From: an uncultured Lachnospiraceae bacterium
GTDB taxonomy: Bacteria; Bacillota; Clostridia; Lachnospirales; Lachnospiraceae
Direction of reading: 5' to 3'
Assembly (NCBI GenBank): GCA_900546325.1
Contig: URCR01000058.1
Span: 1-15,373, forward strand
DNA length: 15,373 nt
The stretch's first letter is position 1. The number at the start of each line of letters is the position of its first letter. The notes below the pieces were generated by a model that saw only the letters and a program-made list of their open reading frames with translations, searched no databases and was not told where the DNA came from. Shown piece after piece: positions 1 through 6,702 of this stretch. A program made the translations under genes and the position numbers.

Positions 1-286
1 ACAAATATAACATAATTGATTGTTTGTTTTTATGATACAACTTTAATGGAAAGCAGTGTGACAAAAAATTGTTTTCACCTGTAAAGTAAGGGAAAAATCA
101 ACTTTTACGACAACTATTTTTATCGAAGTCTTTTGTTATCGCTTGTGAAATATTACAAATTACAGATAAAAATTGGTATATTTTGCATCTATATGCAATT
201 ATGTTGTTATCGTTGATGTATATTATACATATTGGGAACAAAAAAATCAATACTTTTCTCTTCAGACCTTGTCTGGAGATTCCTGT
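1..286. other. AT-rich left flank, no gene seen
   Basis: No open frame with a plausible ribosome site is seen, and no tRNA. The stretch is very AT-rich and holds palindromes: TGCAT/ATGCA at 184-197 and ATGTATA/TATACAT around a single T at 216-230. TTGTTATCG occurs twice in direct orientation (133-141 and 204-212), each followed by a similar AT-rich tail ending ATATTA. A short hairpin (CAGAC/GTCTG, 263-275) lies just beyond the integrase stop. Because this lies downstream of a tyrosine integrase, it could hold that integrase's arm or attachment sites; this is inference. Confidence 0.5.
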
Positions 287-1612
287 TTAGAGATTAATTG
301 AAGCGAAACAATCAATAATGCTTTGCATTGATGAAATGTCGTAACACTCTAAATGGTTGTTGTTATCAAGAAGCTGTTGAATGTATTGATTCATAAATTT
401 CACTTCTTCTATTGCATAAATATCTTTTGAAGTATCAACATAAACACGTTCCGTAAAATCATAATTACGATGCCCCATGATCTTTGCTAAAGCTTTTTGA
501 TTTTCGTTTCTTAATAATGTAGCATATGTATGCCGAAGATCATGCCAGTGATAAAGTGAAGCATCAATCCCACAAAGCGTTAAAAGTTTTTTGAATTTTT
601 TCGGAATCGTACCACCACGACTTAGCGGATATCCGTGATCTGTTGTAAAAACAAAATCTACATCTTTTAAATAAAGCTCATCGTTTTGTTTTTTTAATTT
701 GCATTTTTGCTCTTGGAGTATAAGCTCATCTAAAAGAAAATCAGGTAATGGGATCGTGCGATAAGCGTTCTTTGTTTTTAATGGCAAAAATTGGCGCGCT
801 ACAAGTTGAGGATCCATTCCTTGGTCATTAAACCCTCTGCCTAACTGTCGCGAAATAGTAACTGTTTTGTTTTCATAATCAATATCACTGAAACAAACAG
901 CACGAACCTCGCTGATACGTACGCCTGTGGCAGCAGAAAAAAGAAGAAGTAAATAGAGATCAGGATCTGTTTCCCTACATTTATGTAGAATCAGATTCAG
1001 TTCGTCTTTTGTAAAGGAACGATTTCTTTTTTTGTGCATAAGAGCATCTTCATCCTTTTTTATTTTTTTCACGTATTCTTTCGCAGAAACAGATGGATCA
1101 ACAGCTATGATGTTTTTGCGGAGAGCAACTTTAAAAGCTGCACTTATTACGCGATAAGCGTTTTGTCTTATGCTGTTATAGGTGTAAGAAAGGAAAACAT
1201 CAACAAGCATTTGTCGAGTAACTGCAATCATTTTGGTATTCGGATCAATAACTTTTTTACATTTTTGAATGATATTCCTGTAGCTTGTGAAAGTTTCATA
1301 ACTGCATTTTATTTCGTCAATTAAGAAATAATAAAGATAGTAGTCAAAGAATTCCTGTACGGTGAATTGGTATGGAATATACGTATGATTATTCAACTGT
1401 ATCAGTATTTGTTCTTTGGCTTGAAGAGCTTCTTTTTTTGTTCGGAATCCGCCGCGTTGAACATTTTTTGTTTTCCCATTTTGAAAAATAATGTTATACC
1501 GAATACAATATTTGCCGTGATCAGATGTGATGGAATCACGAAATTTCCAGTCAACAATTTCAGTATTTAGAATTTCCTGCGGGATTTCTGGCCTTTTGAA
1601 TTGTTTATACAT
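287..1612 (-). CDS. Tyrosine recombinase / phage-type integrase
   Basis: Site-specific DNA strand exchange by the tyrosine recombinase mechanism. The 441-residue protein has the usual layout: an arm-type DNA-binding N-terminus (about 20-75), a SAM-like core-binding domain (about 82-185) and a C-terminal catalytic domain. Catalytic residues are visible: Arg232 (ATGVRISEV), a Lys near 279-281, His357 and Arg360 in HWHDLRH, His381 in MGHRN and nucleophile Tyr391. The length is normal and the frame intact. The gene is AT-rich, unlike the GC-richer recombinase next to it, so it belongs to the resident DNA or to a different element. The ATG has no clear ribosome site, and the mobile element begins only about 37 bp upstream, so native promoter DNA has probably been displaced. 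Integrase identity is firm; its element and target are unknown. Confidence 0.9.
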   Translation of the reverse strand: MYKQFKRPEIPQEILNTEIVDWKFRDSITSDHGKYCIRYNIIFQNGKTKNVQRGGFRTKKEALQAKEQILIQLNNHTYIPYQFTVQEFFDYYLYYFLIDEIKCSYETFTSYRNIIQKCKKVIDPNTKMIAVTRQMLVDVFLSYTYNSIRQNAYRVISAAFKVALRKNIIAVDPSVSAKEYVKKIKKDEDALMHKKRNRSFTKDELNLILHKCRETDPDLYLLLLFSAATGVRISEVRAVCFSDIDYENKTVTISRQLGRGFNDQGMDPQLVARQFLPLKTKNAYRTIPLPDFLLDELILQEQKCKLKKQNDELYLKDVDFVFTTDHGYPLSRGGTIPKKFKKLLTLCGIDASLYHWHDLRHTYATLLRNENQKALAKIMGHRNYDFTERVYVDTSKDIYAIEEVKFMNQYIQQLLDNNNHLECYDISSMQSIIDCFASINL

Positions 1613-1640
1613 ACTTAAAGTACAGTTTACAAGGGACTAC

Positions 1641-1681
1641 ACAGGGTAGGTATCTGACGGGAGGGGTGCCGCCAGTCAGAT
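1641..1681. other. Left attachment region of the element
   Basis: GGTATCT at 1649-1655 recurs at 8833-8839 at the other edge. A perfect 7-bp inverted repeat (ATCTGAC 1652-1658, GTCAGAT 1675-1681) overlaps the recombinase stop codon. It has no T-run, so it is a poor terminator and may be a recombinase-binding arm. Inference from position. Confidence 0.45.
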
Positions 1682-3187
1682 TTTCCATGTGATGTTCAAG
1701 CTGTCGCTTGTGGCGGCTATGGTGGTGATCATCAAATCCACCACACGCCGCTTGTCATCAAAAGATACATTCTCCCAGGTATCGAGGTAGCCGGAAATCT
1801 GGCTGACCTGTTCCGGGCTGATGGCCTCCACAGTCAACTCCGCTATCCTTGCCAGAAGTTCCTGCTTGCGCCCGTCCAGTTCCGCTATCTTCACATTCAC
1901 ATAGGAGAACAGGACATTGTTTGCCCCCGTCAGACTGTCCACCAGCTTTTCAATCTCGCTGTCTACATGGGCAAGTTCCACTTGCAGGGCGGTGATTTTC
2001 GGGTTTGCCTTTGCCGCTTTCTTTTTTCCTGTCAGCGTCTTGTAGCTTGCCAGCTTCTTTACCATCTGCTGATAAACAACCGCTTCCAGTTCCGAAGTGA
2101 TGATTTTCCCACAGCCAGGACAGCTTTTATTGTCCAGCCGTTTCGTGCAGCGGAGATACTGTTTGCCGGAGGGATTGTAGATACTCATAAGAGCATACCC
2201 GCAATTCCCGCACTTGATTTTTCCTGCCAGCCATGTGTGGGTGGCTTTCCGGGCAGACTGGATTTTCATGTTGTTCATCAGCTTCTTGCGGCAGGTCAGC
2301 CAGGTGTCGGAGGGGACGATACCCTCATGGGGAGCCAGTACCAGCATTTGGTCTTTTAAGTCGTTTTTCTTGCTGGCCTTTACATCTCGCCCTTGATACA
2401 GATAGCAGCCGTTCATGCCCGTAAAATCGGCAACGTCATTGACAATGACTGTACCTTGACTTTTGAAAAATTCGTACACATCAAGGTCTGCCTGCACATA
2501 GACAGGATTGCGTAACATCTGCGCCAGCGTGGGGCGTATCAGCTCTTTGCCATGGAACAAAATCCCCTGTTCGGCAAAGTACCGGGTAATGTCCCCGTAG
2601 GAAGTTGTGGGCTGGGCGTACATCTCAAACATCAGCCGGATATTGGCCGCTTCCTCCGGGTTTACCACCAGCTTCTTTGTGTTGATACCGTCCATCTTGA
2701 TAGGCTCCGTATGGAAGCCGTAAGGGGCTTTCCCGCCCATCTTAAAGCCCCGCTGACTGCGGGAGTAGTAAGCGTCCGTTACCCGCTTCTGTATCGTTTC
2801 CCGTTCAAGCTGGGCGAACACGATACAGATATTCAGCATGGCCCGTCCCATCGGCGTGGAGGTATCAAACTTTTCCGTAGAGGACACAAACTCCACATTG
2901 TACTGCTGGAACAGCTCCATCATGTTGGCAAAGTCCAGAATGGAACGGCTGATACGGTCGAGCTTGTAAACCACGACCTTTGCAATCAAGCCCCGCTTGA
3001 TGTCCCGCACCAGTTCTTGAAACTTCGGACGGTCTGTGTTCTTGCCGCTGTACCCTTTGTCTGTGTATTCCTTGCAGTTACCGCCTTTCAACTCGTATTT
3101 GCAAAATTCAATCTGGCTTTCAATGGAAATGCTGTCCTTTTTGTCTACCGATTGTCTTGCATAGATTGCGTCTATCCGATTGTTCAT
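1676..3187 (-). CDS. Large serine recombinase (integration/excision of the element)
   Basis: Catalyses excision and integration through a 5'-phosphoserine intermediate. N-terminal resolvase domain (about 5-155): nucleophile Ser13 in YARQS, active-site arginines in KLDRISR (75-81), and the long helix containing FAQLERE (124-130). A recombinase domain follows (about 160-300), then a zinc ribbon with Cys326, Cys329, Cys347 and Cys356 (or Cys359), then a C-terminal coiled-coil stretch of about 370-450. At 503 residues it falls in the TnpX/TndX-like range. The ATG has a strong site (AAGGAG) 7 nt upstream. It is the last gene of the minus-strand operon and sits at the element end, as usual for these elements. 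Its 5' region holds a nested promoter, a terminator and a hairpin over the ribosome site (separate entries), implying tight control. Confidence 0.93.
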   Translation of the reverse strand: MNNRIDAIYARQSVDKKDSISIESQIEFCKYELKGGNCKEYTDKGYSGKNTDRPKFQELVRDIKRGLIAKVVVYKLDRISRSILDFANMMELFQQYNVEFVSSTEKFDTSTPMGRAMLNICIVFAQLERETIQKRVTDAYYSRSQRGFKMGGKAPYGFHTEPIKMDGINTKKLVVNPEEAANIRLMFEMYAQPTTSYGDITRYFAEQGILFHGKELIRPTLAQMLRNPVYVQADLDVYEFFKSQGTVIVNDVADFTGMNGCYLYQGRDVKASKKNDLKDQMLVLAPHEGIVPSDTWLTCRKKLMNNMKIQSARKATHTWLAGKIKCGNCGYALMSIYNPSGKQYLRCTKRLDNKSCPGCGKIITSELEAVVYQQMVKKLASYKTLTGKKKAAKANPKITALQVELAHVDSEIEKLVDSLTGANNVLFSYVNVKIAELDGRKQELLARIAELTVEAISPEQVSQISGYLDTWENVSFDDKRRVVDLMITTIAATSDSLNITWKI

Positions 3188-3193
3188 ATTGTC

Positions 3194-3254
3194 GCTCCTT
3201 TTCTTAAAAAAGAAACGGAGCTGCTGACAGTTCTATTATACCGCCAGCAGCCCC
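3194..3254 (-). terminator. Terminator / ribosome-site-hiding hairpin ahead of the recombinase
   Basis: Read on the minus strand, arm 1 (3254-3245, GGGGCTGCTG) pairs with arm 2 (3226-3217, CAGCAGCTCC; one G-U in RNA) and is followed by a T-rich run (3215-3206): an intrinsic terminator for transcripts from the mob genes. Arm 2 also begins a second hairpin: 3221-3210 (GCTCC, one mismatch, TTTCTT) pairs with 3205-3194 (AAGAAA, one mismatch, GGAGC), which covers the recombinase ribosome site. The two pairings share 3221-3217 and exclude each other. Complementarity is read directly; regulation is inferred. Confidence 0.7.
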
Positions 3255-3263
3255 GCAAATCAA
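3235..3263 (-). promoter_or_regulatory. Promoter for the serine recombinase, inside the terminator loop
   Basis: On the minus strand TTGATT (3263-3258), a 17-bp spacer and a perfect TATAAT (3240-3235). The -10 lies in the loop of the terminator hairpin, so a transcript starting near 3228 lacks arm 1, cannot form the terminator, and keeps arm 2 free to pair with the ribosome site. Confidence 0.65.
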
Positions 3264-3281
3264 TGATGGGTTTGGAAAACC

Positions 3282-3494
3282 TTATGTCCCGGCTTCCTCA
3301 CTCTCCCGCTTGTCGGCGTACTTGCGGAACACCTCATAAAGCTGCTGTTCCAGTTCCCGGCGTTTGGCTGCTTCCTGTTCCGGCGTGAACACCGGGGAGA
3401 GATTTTCCAGTGTGATTTCCTTTCCCTGAAAAGTCACGATTTCGATTTCCTTTTTGTATCTGATATTACTTATAAGATCACCTTTCCTTTCCAT
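3282..3494 (-). CDS. Small conserved-type protein between relaxase and recombinase
   Basis: A 70-residue, charged, soluble protein that I cannot assign to a named family. A beta-rich N-terminus (about 10-30, including EIEIVTFQGKEITLE) is followed by a predicted amphipathic helix (about 38-65) rich in Glu, Arg and Lys. Its start overlaps the end of the relaxase gene by 17 nt, which suggests translational coupling, and no strong separate ribosome site is seen. It lies just ahead of the terminator/promoter controlling the recombinase. By position it might be an excision or mobilization accessory factor; this is inference only. Confidence 0.65.
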   Translation of the reverse strand: MERKGDLISNIRYKKEIEIVTFQGKEITLENLSPVFTPEQEAAKRRELEQQLYEVFRKYADKRESEEAGT

Positions 3495-4422
3495 GCTGCC
3501 GCTGTTGCCGTTTCAGTTCCGCTAAAATCTCCGGCGGGATACGGTCAACCAGCCGCCGCATATCGTCCAGTTCGCTTTTTAACTTCGCCCGTTCCATCGT
3601 GTCATTCATCTTGCCTTTTTCGCTGGCCTTTGCCCTGACTTCCAGCTTTTCATTTTCCGCTAACAAGTCATTGATTGTGACCTTGTATTTTTTCAGTTGC
3701 CCGGAGAAGTTCTCCATCTGCGGAAACCACTTTTTCAGCATGGAGAGAGCTTCCTCTTTTTTCTTTCCGGCGTTCAGCGGGTTAATGCCGTCAAGGGCGG
3801 CTTCAATGGCTCTGGCCTGTTTGGAGAGGGAAACCGCCTGTTTGAAAAGCCGGGTGGGGATATGCTTCCGGCCTGTCTTGCTGGCACTCTCCCCACGCTC
3901 CAAGTCGAGATATTTCTCCACCATATAGGCGTGAAAATCGTCCTGCCACTTCGTCAGGTTTGCCCGGTTGCCGATAATCTCCTTTGCACACAGGCGGTTG
4001 TCCTTTGTCAGCGGAACAAAGGTCAAATGCAGGTGGGGCGTTTTCTCGTCCATGTGTACCACCGCCGACACGATATTTTCCCGTCCTACCCGGCCAATGA
4101 GGAAAGCCGCCGCCCTCTGGAAGAACGCCTGTATCTCCTTTGGGGATTTCCCCTTGAAAAATTCCGGGCTGGCAGTTACCAGTGTATCGACAAACCGTGT
4201 GCTGTCTTTCCTCGTCCGGCATCCGGCCTGCTCGATACGGCTCTGAATGAAGTGGTAATATCGTCCCTCCGGCTTGACGATATGGAAGTTGTATTTACTC
4301 CGGCTTGTGTCAATGTCGGGGTTGCTGGCGTATTGTTCTTTCTGTCTTTCGTGATGGGCTTCCAGCGGCCTTGCCGGGTTGCCCTTGTGCTTCTCAAACC
4401 GCAAAATTGCGTGTTGTGCCAT
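3478..4422 (-). CDS. mobV: MobV-family relaxase (Mob_Pre, MobM-like)
   Basis: Nicks oriT and pilots the transferred strand. The metal-binding motif HxDExxPHxH is intact at 123-132 (His123, Asp125, Glu126, Pro129, His130, His132). The N-terminal motif HHERQ places His23 at the position of pMV158 MobM His22, the residue MobM links to DNA. NPDIDTSRS (34-42) and the following NFHIV match the second family motif. The C-terminal half (about 195-310) is charged and coiled-coil-like, as in other Mob_Pre proteins. The ATG is preceded by AAAGGAGC at good spacing. The gene overlaps the next one by 17 nt. Its oriT is not beside it but near the right end of the element (8651-8689), where the nick sequence matches pMV158, supporting the MobV assignment independently. 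Confidence 0.93.
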   Translation of the reverse strand: MAQHAILRFEKHKGNPARPLEAHHERQKEQYASNPDIDTSRSKYNFHIVKPEGRYYHFIQSRIEQAGCRTRKDSTRFVDTLVTASPEFFKGKSPKEIQAFFQRAAAFLIGRVGRENIVSAVVHMDEKTPHLHLTFVPLTKDNRLCAKEIIGNRANLTKWQDDFHAYMVEKYLDLERGESASKTGRKHIPTRLFKQAVSLSKQARAIEAALDGINPLNAGKKKEEALSMLKKWFPQMENFSGQLKKYKVTINDLLAENEKLEVRAKASEKGKMNDTMERAKLKSELDDMRRLVDRIPPEILAELKRQQRQHGKER

Positions 4423-4558
4423 TCTGCTCCTTTCCCCATTCCTTTCCTATCCGGGGTTTTCCATAGGGAAAATCCCGCCGGAATTATCTCTGATACGATA
4501 GGAATGGAATGGATATAAATCAATCATTTTAATCTTTGTATTTCTATATACCGTCTGG

Positions 4559-4602
4559 TTTTCGTACTTCTCAAGATTGATTTCCGTACTTCAAGGGTAC
4601 GG
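4559..4602 (-). repeat. Short direct repeats and palindrome just beyond the repA stop
   Basis: TTTTCGTACTTC (4559-4570) and TTTCCGTACTTC (4581-4592) are near-identical with a 22-nt period, and CCGTAC/GTACGG (4584-4602) forms a small palindrome. Past the repA stop the same frame has one more stop, then stays open from LEKYENQ to just before the relaxase ribosome site. This resembles a decayed repeat-rich RepA tail. The rest of 4423-4605 shows no gene. Confidence 0.45.
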
Positions 4603-4605
4603 TTT

Positions 4606-5001
4606 TCAGTCCTCCGGCGTACCAGAACCGGATTTCTTGAAGTCGGTGTTTGGAACCGCTTCATAGGATTTTGGGAAAATGCGGTTGGGTTTTCCACAGC
4701 CCTGCTTCTGGATTTCCACCAGTCCGGCGTATTGCAGTTCCCGCAGGGTGTTCACCGCTTTCTGCCGCCCACAATGGAGCAGTGTGACCACTTCACAGAT
4801 AGGGAAATACAGGAAAATCCGTCCGCAGTCATCCGCCCACCCATTCTTGCGGGATAACTCTGTCCGGCGCAGGATAAAGGCGTACAGAACCTTTGCCTCG
4901 TTAGACAGGGGCTTGAATGTGGGGGCTTCAAAGAGGAAATTCGGGAGCCGGGTGAAGCTGAACGCCTTTTCCGGCTGATGGATATAGATGGTGTTTGTCA
5001 T
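4606..5001 (-). CDS. repA: Replication initiator RepA, N-terminal domain only (RepA_N family)
   Basis: The 131 residues correspond to the winged-helix domain of RepA_N plasmid initiators: an FTRLPNFLFE opening (16-25), PLSNEAKVLYAFILRRTELS (31-50), and CGRQKAVNTLRELQYAGLVE (77-96), a helix-turn-helix-like segment. RepA_N plasmid initiators are usually more than twice as long, so this lacks the C-terminal domain; short forms do occur in mobilizable elements of Clostridia. In-frame coding-like sequence after the stop (see the repeat entry) suggests part of the tail was lost by mutation. The start has no recognizable ribosome site and follows a strongly palindromic leader, suggesting post-transcriptional control. 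Whether it supports autonomous replication of the excised circle cannot be told from sequence. Confidence 0.85.
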   Translation of the reverse strand: MTNTIYIHQPEKAFSFTRLPNFLFEAPTFKPLSNEAKVLYAFILRRTELSRKNGWADDCGRIFLYFPICEVVTLLHCGRQKAVNTLRELQYAGLVEIQKQGCGKPNRIFPKSYEAVPNTDFKKSGSGTPED

Positions 5002-5010
5002 AGTGCGTTT

Positions 5011-5125
5011 TGTGGACGGTTAGAAGCCCATTTTTCAGGGCGGACGATACTTTATACCACCTGCCCCGGTTTGGGGCTTGCGGAGCCTGATAAATCAAGG
5101 CTTTTTTCGCTCCTAACTGTCCACA
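5011..5125 (-). promoter_or_regulatory. Palindromic leader upstream of repA
   Basis: Sixteen-base arms at 5110-5125 and 5011-5026 are inverted copies with two differences, one a G-U pair in the minus-strand RNA. Between them are GCCCC/GGGGC (5063-5077) and GCCC/GGGC (5026-5041, sharing one base with the outer arm). A candidate extended -10 (TGG then TATAAA, minus strand, 5056-5051) lies between the hairpins with no good -35. The outer arm covers the stop of the upstream gene. No Shine-Dalgarno is seen before repA. The palindromes are direct; control of repA is inference. Confidence 0.55.
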
Positions 5126-5526
5126 GCAGACCTCCTTTTCCGTTCACTTTCTGTTTTCTGCCGCCTGTGAACTCTGACGGCACAGCCGGGGCAGTATTTT
5201 GCCCGGTTGGATTTGGGGACGAACACGCCGCCGCAGACCGCACAGCATTTCAAGTCCTTATCCCGGAAAATCTCCGCTTCCAGCGTTCCGTCCAGCGGCA
5301 AGACCGCCCAGCGGAACCACTTACAGCAGACCGAGAAAGAAACCGTCTGCGGGCAGGTGCAGGTGTCCCCATCGTCAAGGACAATGCAGTTGCCGTCCTC
5401 ACAACAACAGCACTCCCGGCGTATCAGGCTGGCCGCCTGTTTCCTCTGCGCCGGTGTCATGCGGTAAAGGGAACCGTCCGGCCTGCGCTCCAGTGGCGGC
5501 AAGTCTTTATAGAGGTTATTTCTCAT
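5113..5526 (-). CDS. Cysteine-rich VLP-type protein of mobilizable elements
   Basis: 137 residues with a cluster ECCCCEDGNCIVLDD, then CTCPQ, CCKWF, CCAVCGG and CPGCAVRVHRR: a two-part cysteine array ending in a zinc-ribbon-like CxxC...CxxC module, matching the Cys_rich_VLP domain common next to repA and mob genes in Bacillota elements. The frame is open for 32 more codons upstream, but the ATG at 5526 is preferred because GGAGGG lies 5-6 nt before it, and it opens with the family-typical short basic stretch MRNNLYKDLPPLERRPDGS. Its function is unknown; a DNA- or RNA-binding or mobilization accessory role is a guess. It is followed by the palindromic repA leader. Confidence 0.8.
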   Translation of the reverse strand: MRNNLYKDLPPLERRPDGSLYRMTPAQRKQAASLIRRECCCCEDGNCIVLDDGDTCTCPQTVSFSVCCKWFRWAVLPLDGTLEAEIFRDKDLKCCAVCGGVFVPKSNRAKYCPGCAVRVHRRQKTESERKRRSAVDS

Positions 5527-5698
5527 GCGTTCCCTCCATTTTGCTTTCCGTTGCCGTTCTCCCCGAAAAGGTTTCCTGCCCCATTCCTGCGGCGTATTCC
5601 AGCGTTGGCACGCTCCCCGCAACTTCGGGACAAAATGTCCCGAAGTCCGGCTCCTTGCGGTGCTTCCCCATCCGGGGTATTCCTTTTCGGACGGTCAT
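5516..5698 (-). CDS. Possible small leader ORF of the mob/rep operon
   Basis: A 60-residue frame whose stop overlaps the start of the cysteine-rich gene by 11 nt (shared ATGA-type junction), the arrangement of a coupled small gene. The product has no recognizable domain and there is no good ribosome site before its ATG. A perfect palindrome (5622-5646) lies inside it, so the reading frame may be incidental to a nucleic-acid structure. It could equally be untranslated leader. Confidence 0.3.
   Translation of the reverse strand: MTVRKGIPRMGKHRKEPDFGTFCPEVAGSVPTLEYAAGMGQETFSGRTATESKMEGTHEK
5622..5646. repeat. Perfect 11-bp palindrome, related to 8443-8467
   Basis: ACTTCGGGACA and TGTCCCGAAGT flank AAA. 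The 13-mer CAACTTCGGGACA (5620-5632) recurs at 8441-8453 followed by a mutated copy of the second arm, so it is a repeated module of the element. Could be an operator for the Xre regulator or an RNA hairpin. Confidence 0.65.
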
Positions 5699-5770
5699 TC
5701 TGTTTTCAAGGTGCTGTCCATCGATGAACTACCCTAAGTCTACACCTAAATGACCGCCCGTCCCGTATAT

Positions 5771-5820
5771 CCGAAAGGTAGGAAATTGGCCTAAAAAACA
5801 GGCTATTTCCACGCTTTCGG
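5771..5820. promoter_or_regulatory. 50-bp palindrome in the divergent promoter region (candidate operator)
   Basis: Nested arms: CCGAAAG/CTTTCGG (5771-5777, 5814-5820), GGAAAT/ATTTCC (5781-5786, 5805-5810) and GCCT/AGGC (5789-5792, 5800-5803) around an A-rich loop. It lies between the divergent operons and overlaps the -35 of the Xre gene. Likely the Xre operator, which would repress both directions; it has no T-run and so is not a typical terminator. Confidence 0.65.
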
Positions 5821-5834
5821 AATTGTGGTATAAT
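5806..5834 (+). promoter_or_regulatory. Promoter of the Xre regulator
   Basis: TTTCCA (5806-5811), 17-bp spacer, perfect TATAAT (5829-5834), about 30 bp before the Xre ATG. The -35 is weak and sits inside the palindrome, as expected of a regulated promoter. Confidence 0.65.
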
Positions 5835-5865
5835 AAAAATGATATTTGCAGACAAGGGGGAGCGC

Positions 5866-6666
5866 ATGGAACTATCCATACAAGAACGATTGAAAGACCT
5901 GCGTGTGGAACGCGGTCTGACGCTGGAACAGCTTGCGGAGAAAACCCACCTCTCCAAGTCCGCTTTAGGGAGTTATGAGGGGGACAACTTCAAGGACATC
6001 AGCCATTACGCCCTTATTGAGTTGGCAAAGTTTTACGAAGTGACTGTTGATTATCTGCTGGGCCGTTCTCAAACAAGAAATCACCCAAACGCCGATCTTG
6101 CAGACCTGCATTTGAGTGATGATATGATTGAACTATTGAAAAGCGGGCTGGTGGACAATTCCCTTTTGTGTGAACTGGCGACCCACCCGGATTTTCCCCG
6201 GCTCATGGCCGACCTTGAAATCTATGTGAACGGCGTGGCGGGAAAACAGGTACAGAGTGCAAACGCCATTGTGGACGCCGTGAGTGCAACGATTATGAAA
6301 CAACACAATCCCGGCTTGACTGACCCGCAGCTGCGACAGCTTATCGCCGCCCACATTGACGACGACAGCTTTTGCCGCTATGTGATACAGCAGGACATAA
6401 ACAAGATAGCCTTCGACCTGCGGGAAGCCCACAAGGACGATTTTTTCAGTGTCCCGGAGGACAATCCACTGGAAGATTTTTTGCAGACCGCAGAGGAAAC
6501 CACCAGAGAGGACAGCGACCCGGAGCAGGCGGCTATGGCATTTATCTGTAAGCGGCTCAAGCTGAACTATGGGAAACTGTCAGAGGAAGAAAAGAAGTGG
6601 TTGAAAAAGATTGCACAGAAATCGGATTTACTGAAAAATCCAAAGCCGCAGCGAGGGAGAAAGTAA
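5866..6666 (+). CDS. Xre-family transcriptional regulator of the element
   Basis: 266 residues. An N-terminal lambda-repressor-like helix-turn-helix (about 7-62: RLKDLRVERGLTLEQLAEKT, then HLSKSALGSYEG and FYEVTVDYLLGR) is followed by a long, acidic, mostly helical C-terminal region of unknown family, probably for oligomerization or sensing. The frame is open upstream, but the ATG at 5866 is chosen for its strong GGGGGAG site and because the homology begins there. It faces the mob/rep operon across a 50-bp palindrome that is probably its operator, so it likely represses itself and possibly transfer and replication. The stop precedes the change from GC-rich backbone to AT-rich cargo at about 6667. 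Confidence 0.88.
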   Translation: MELSIQERLKDLRVERGLTLEQLAEKTHLSKSALGSYEGDNFKDISHYALIELAKFYEVTVDYLLGRSQTRNHPNADLADLHLSDDMIELLKSGLVDNSLLCELATHPDFPRLMADLEIYVNGVAGKQVQSANAIVDAVSATIMKQHNPGLTDPQLRQLIAAHIDDDSFCRYVIQQDINKIAFDLREAHKDDFFSVPEDNPLEDFLQTAEETTREDSDPEQAAMAFICKRLKLNYGKLSEEEKKWLKKIAQKSDLLKNPKPQRGRK

Positions 6667-6702
6667 GAGAACGGAAAAATTTGATTTAGTGAGGTGTAAG
6701 GA

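Noticed and set aside
1..286. Missing 3' part of the truncated Xre gene or a tRNA attachment target
   Set aside because: Minus-strand frames here do not resemble an Xre C-terminus and no tRNA cloverleaf was found.
1034..1570. Plus-strand frames opposite the integrase
   Set aside because: Antisense shadows of a well-supported gene; no ribosome sites or domains.
2552..3388. 278-codon plus-strand frame over the recombinase N-terminus
   Set aside because: Opposite a convincing serine recombinase; composition is a shadow of the GC-rich third positions.
3697..4518. Long plus-strand frame opposite the relaxase
   Set aside because: Relaxase motifs on the minus strand are intact; the opposite frame has no recognizable product.
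4978..5753. Plus-strand frames opposite the cysteine-rich gene and repA leader
   Set aside because: No ribosome site, low-complexity Pro/Ser/Arg composition, overlap with supported features.
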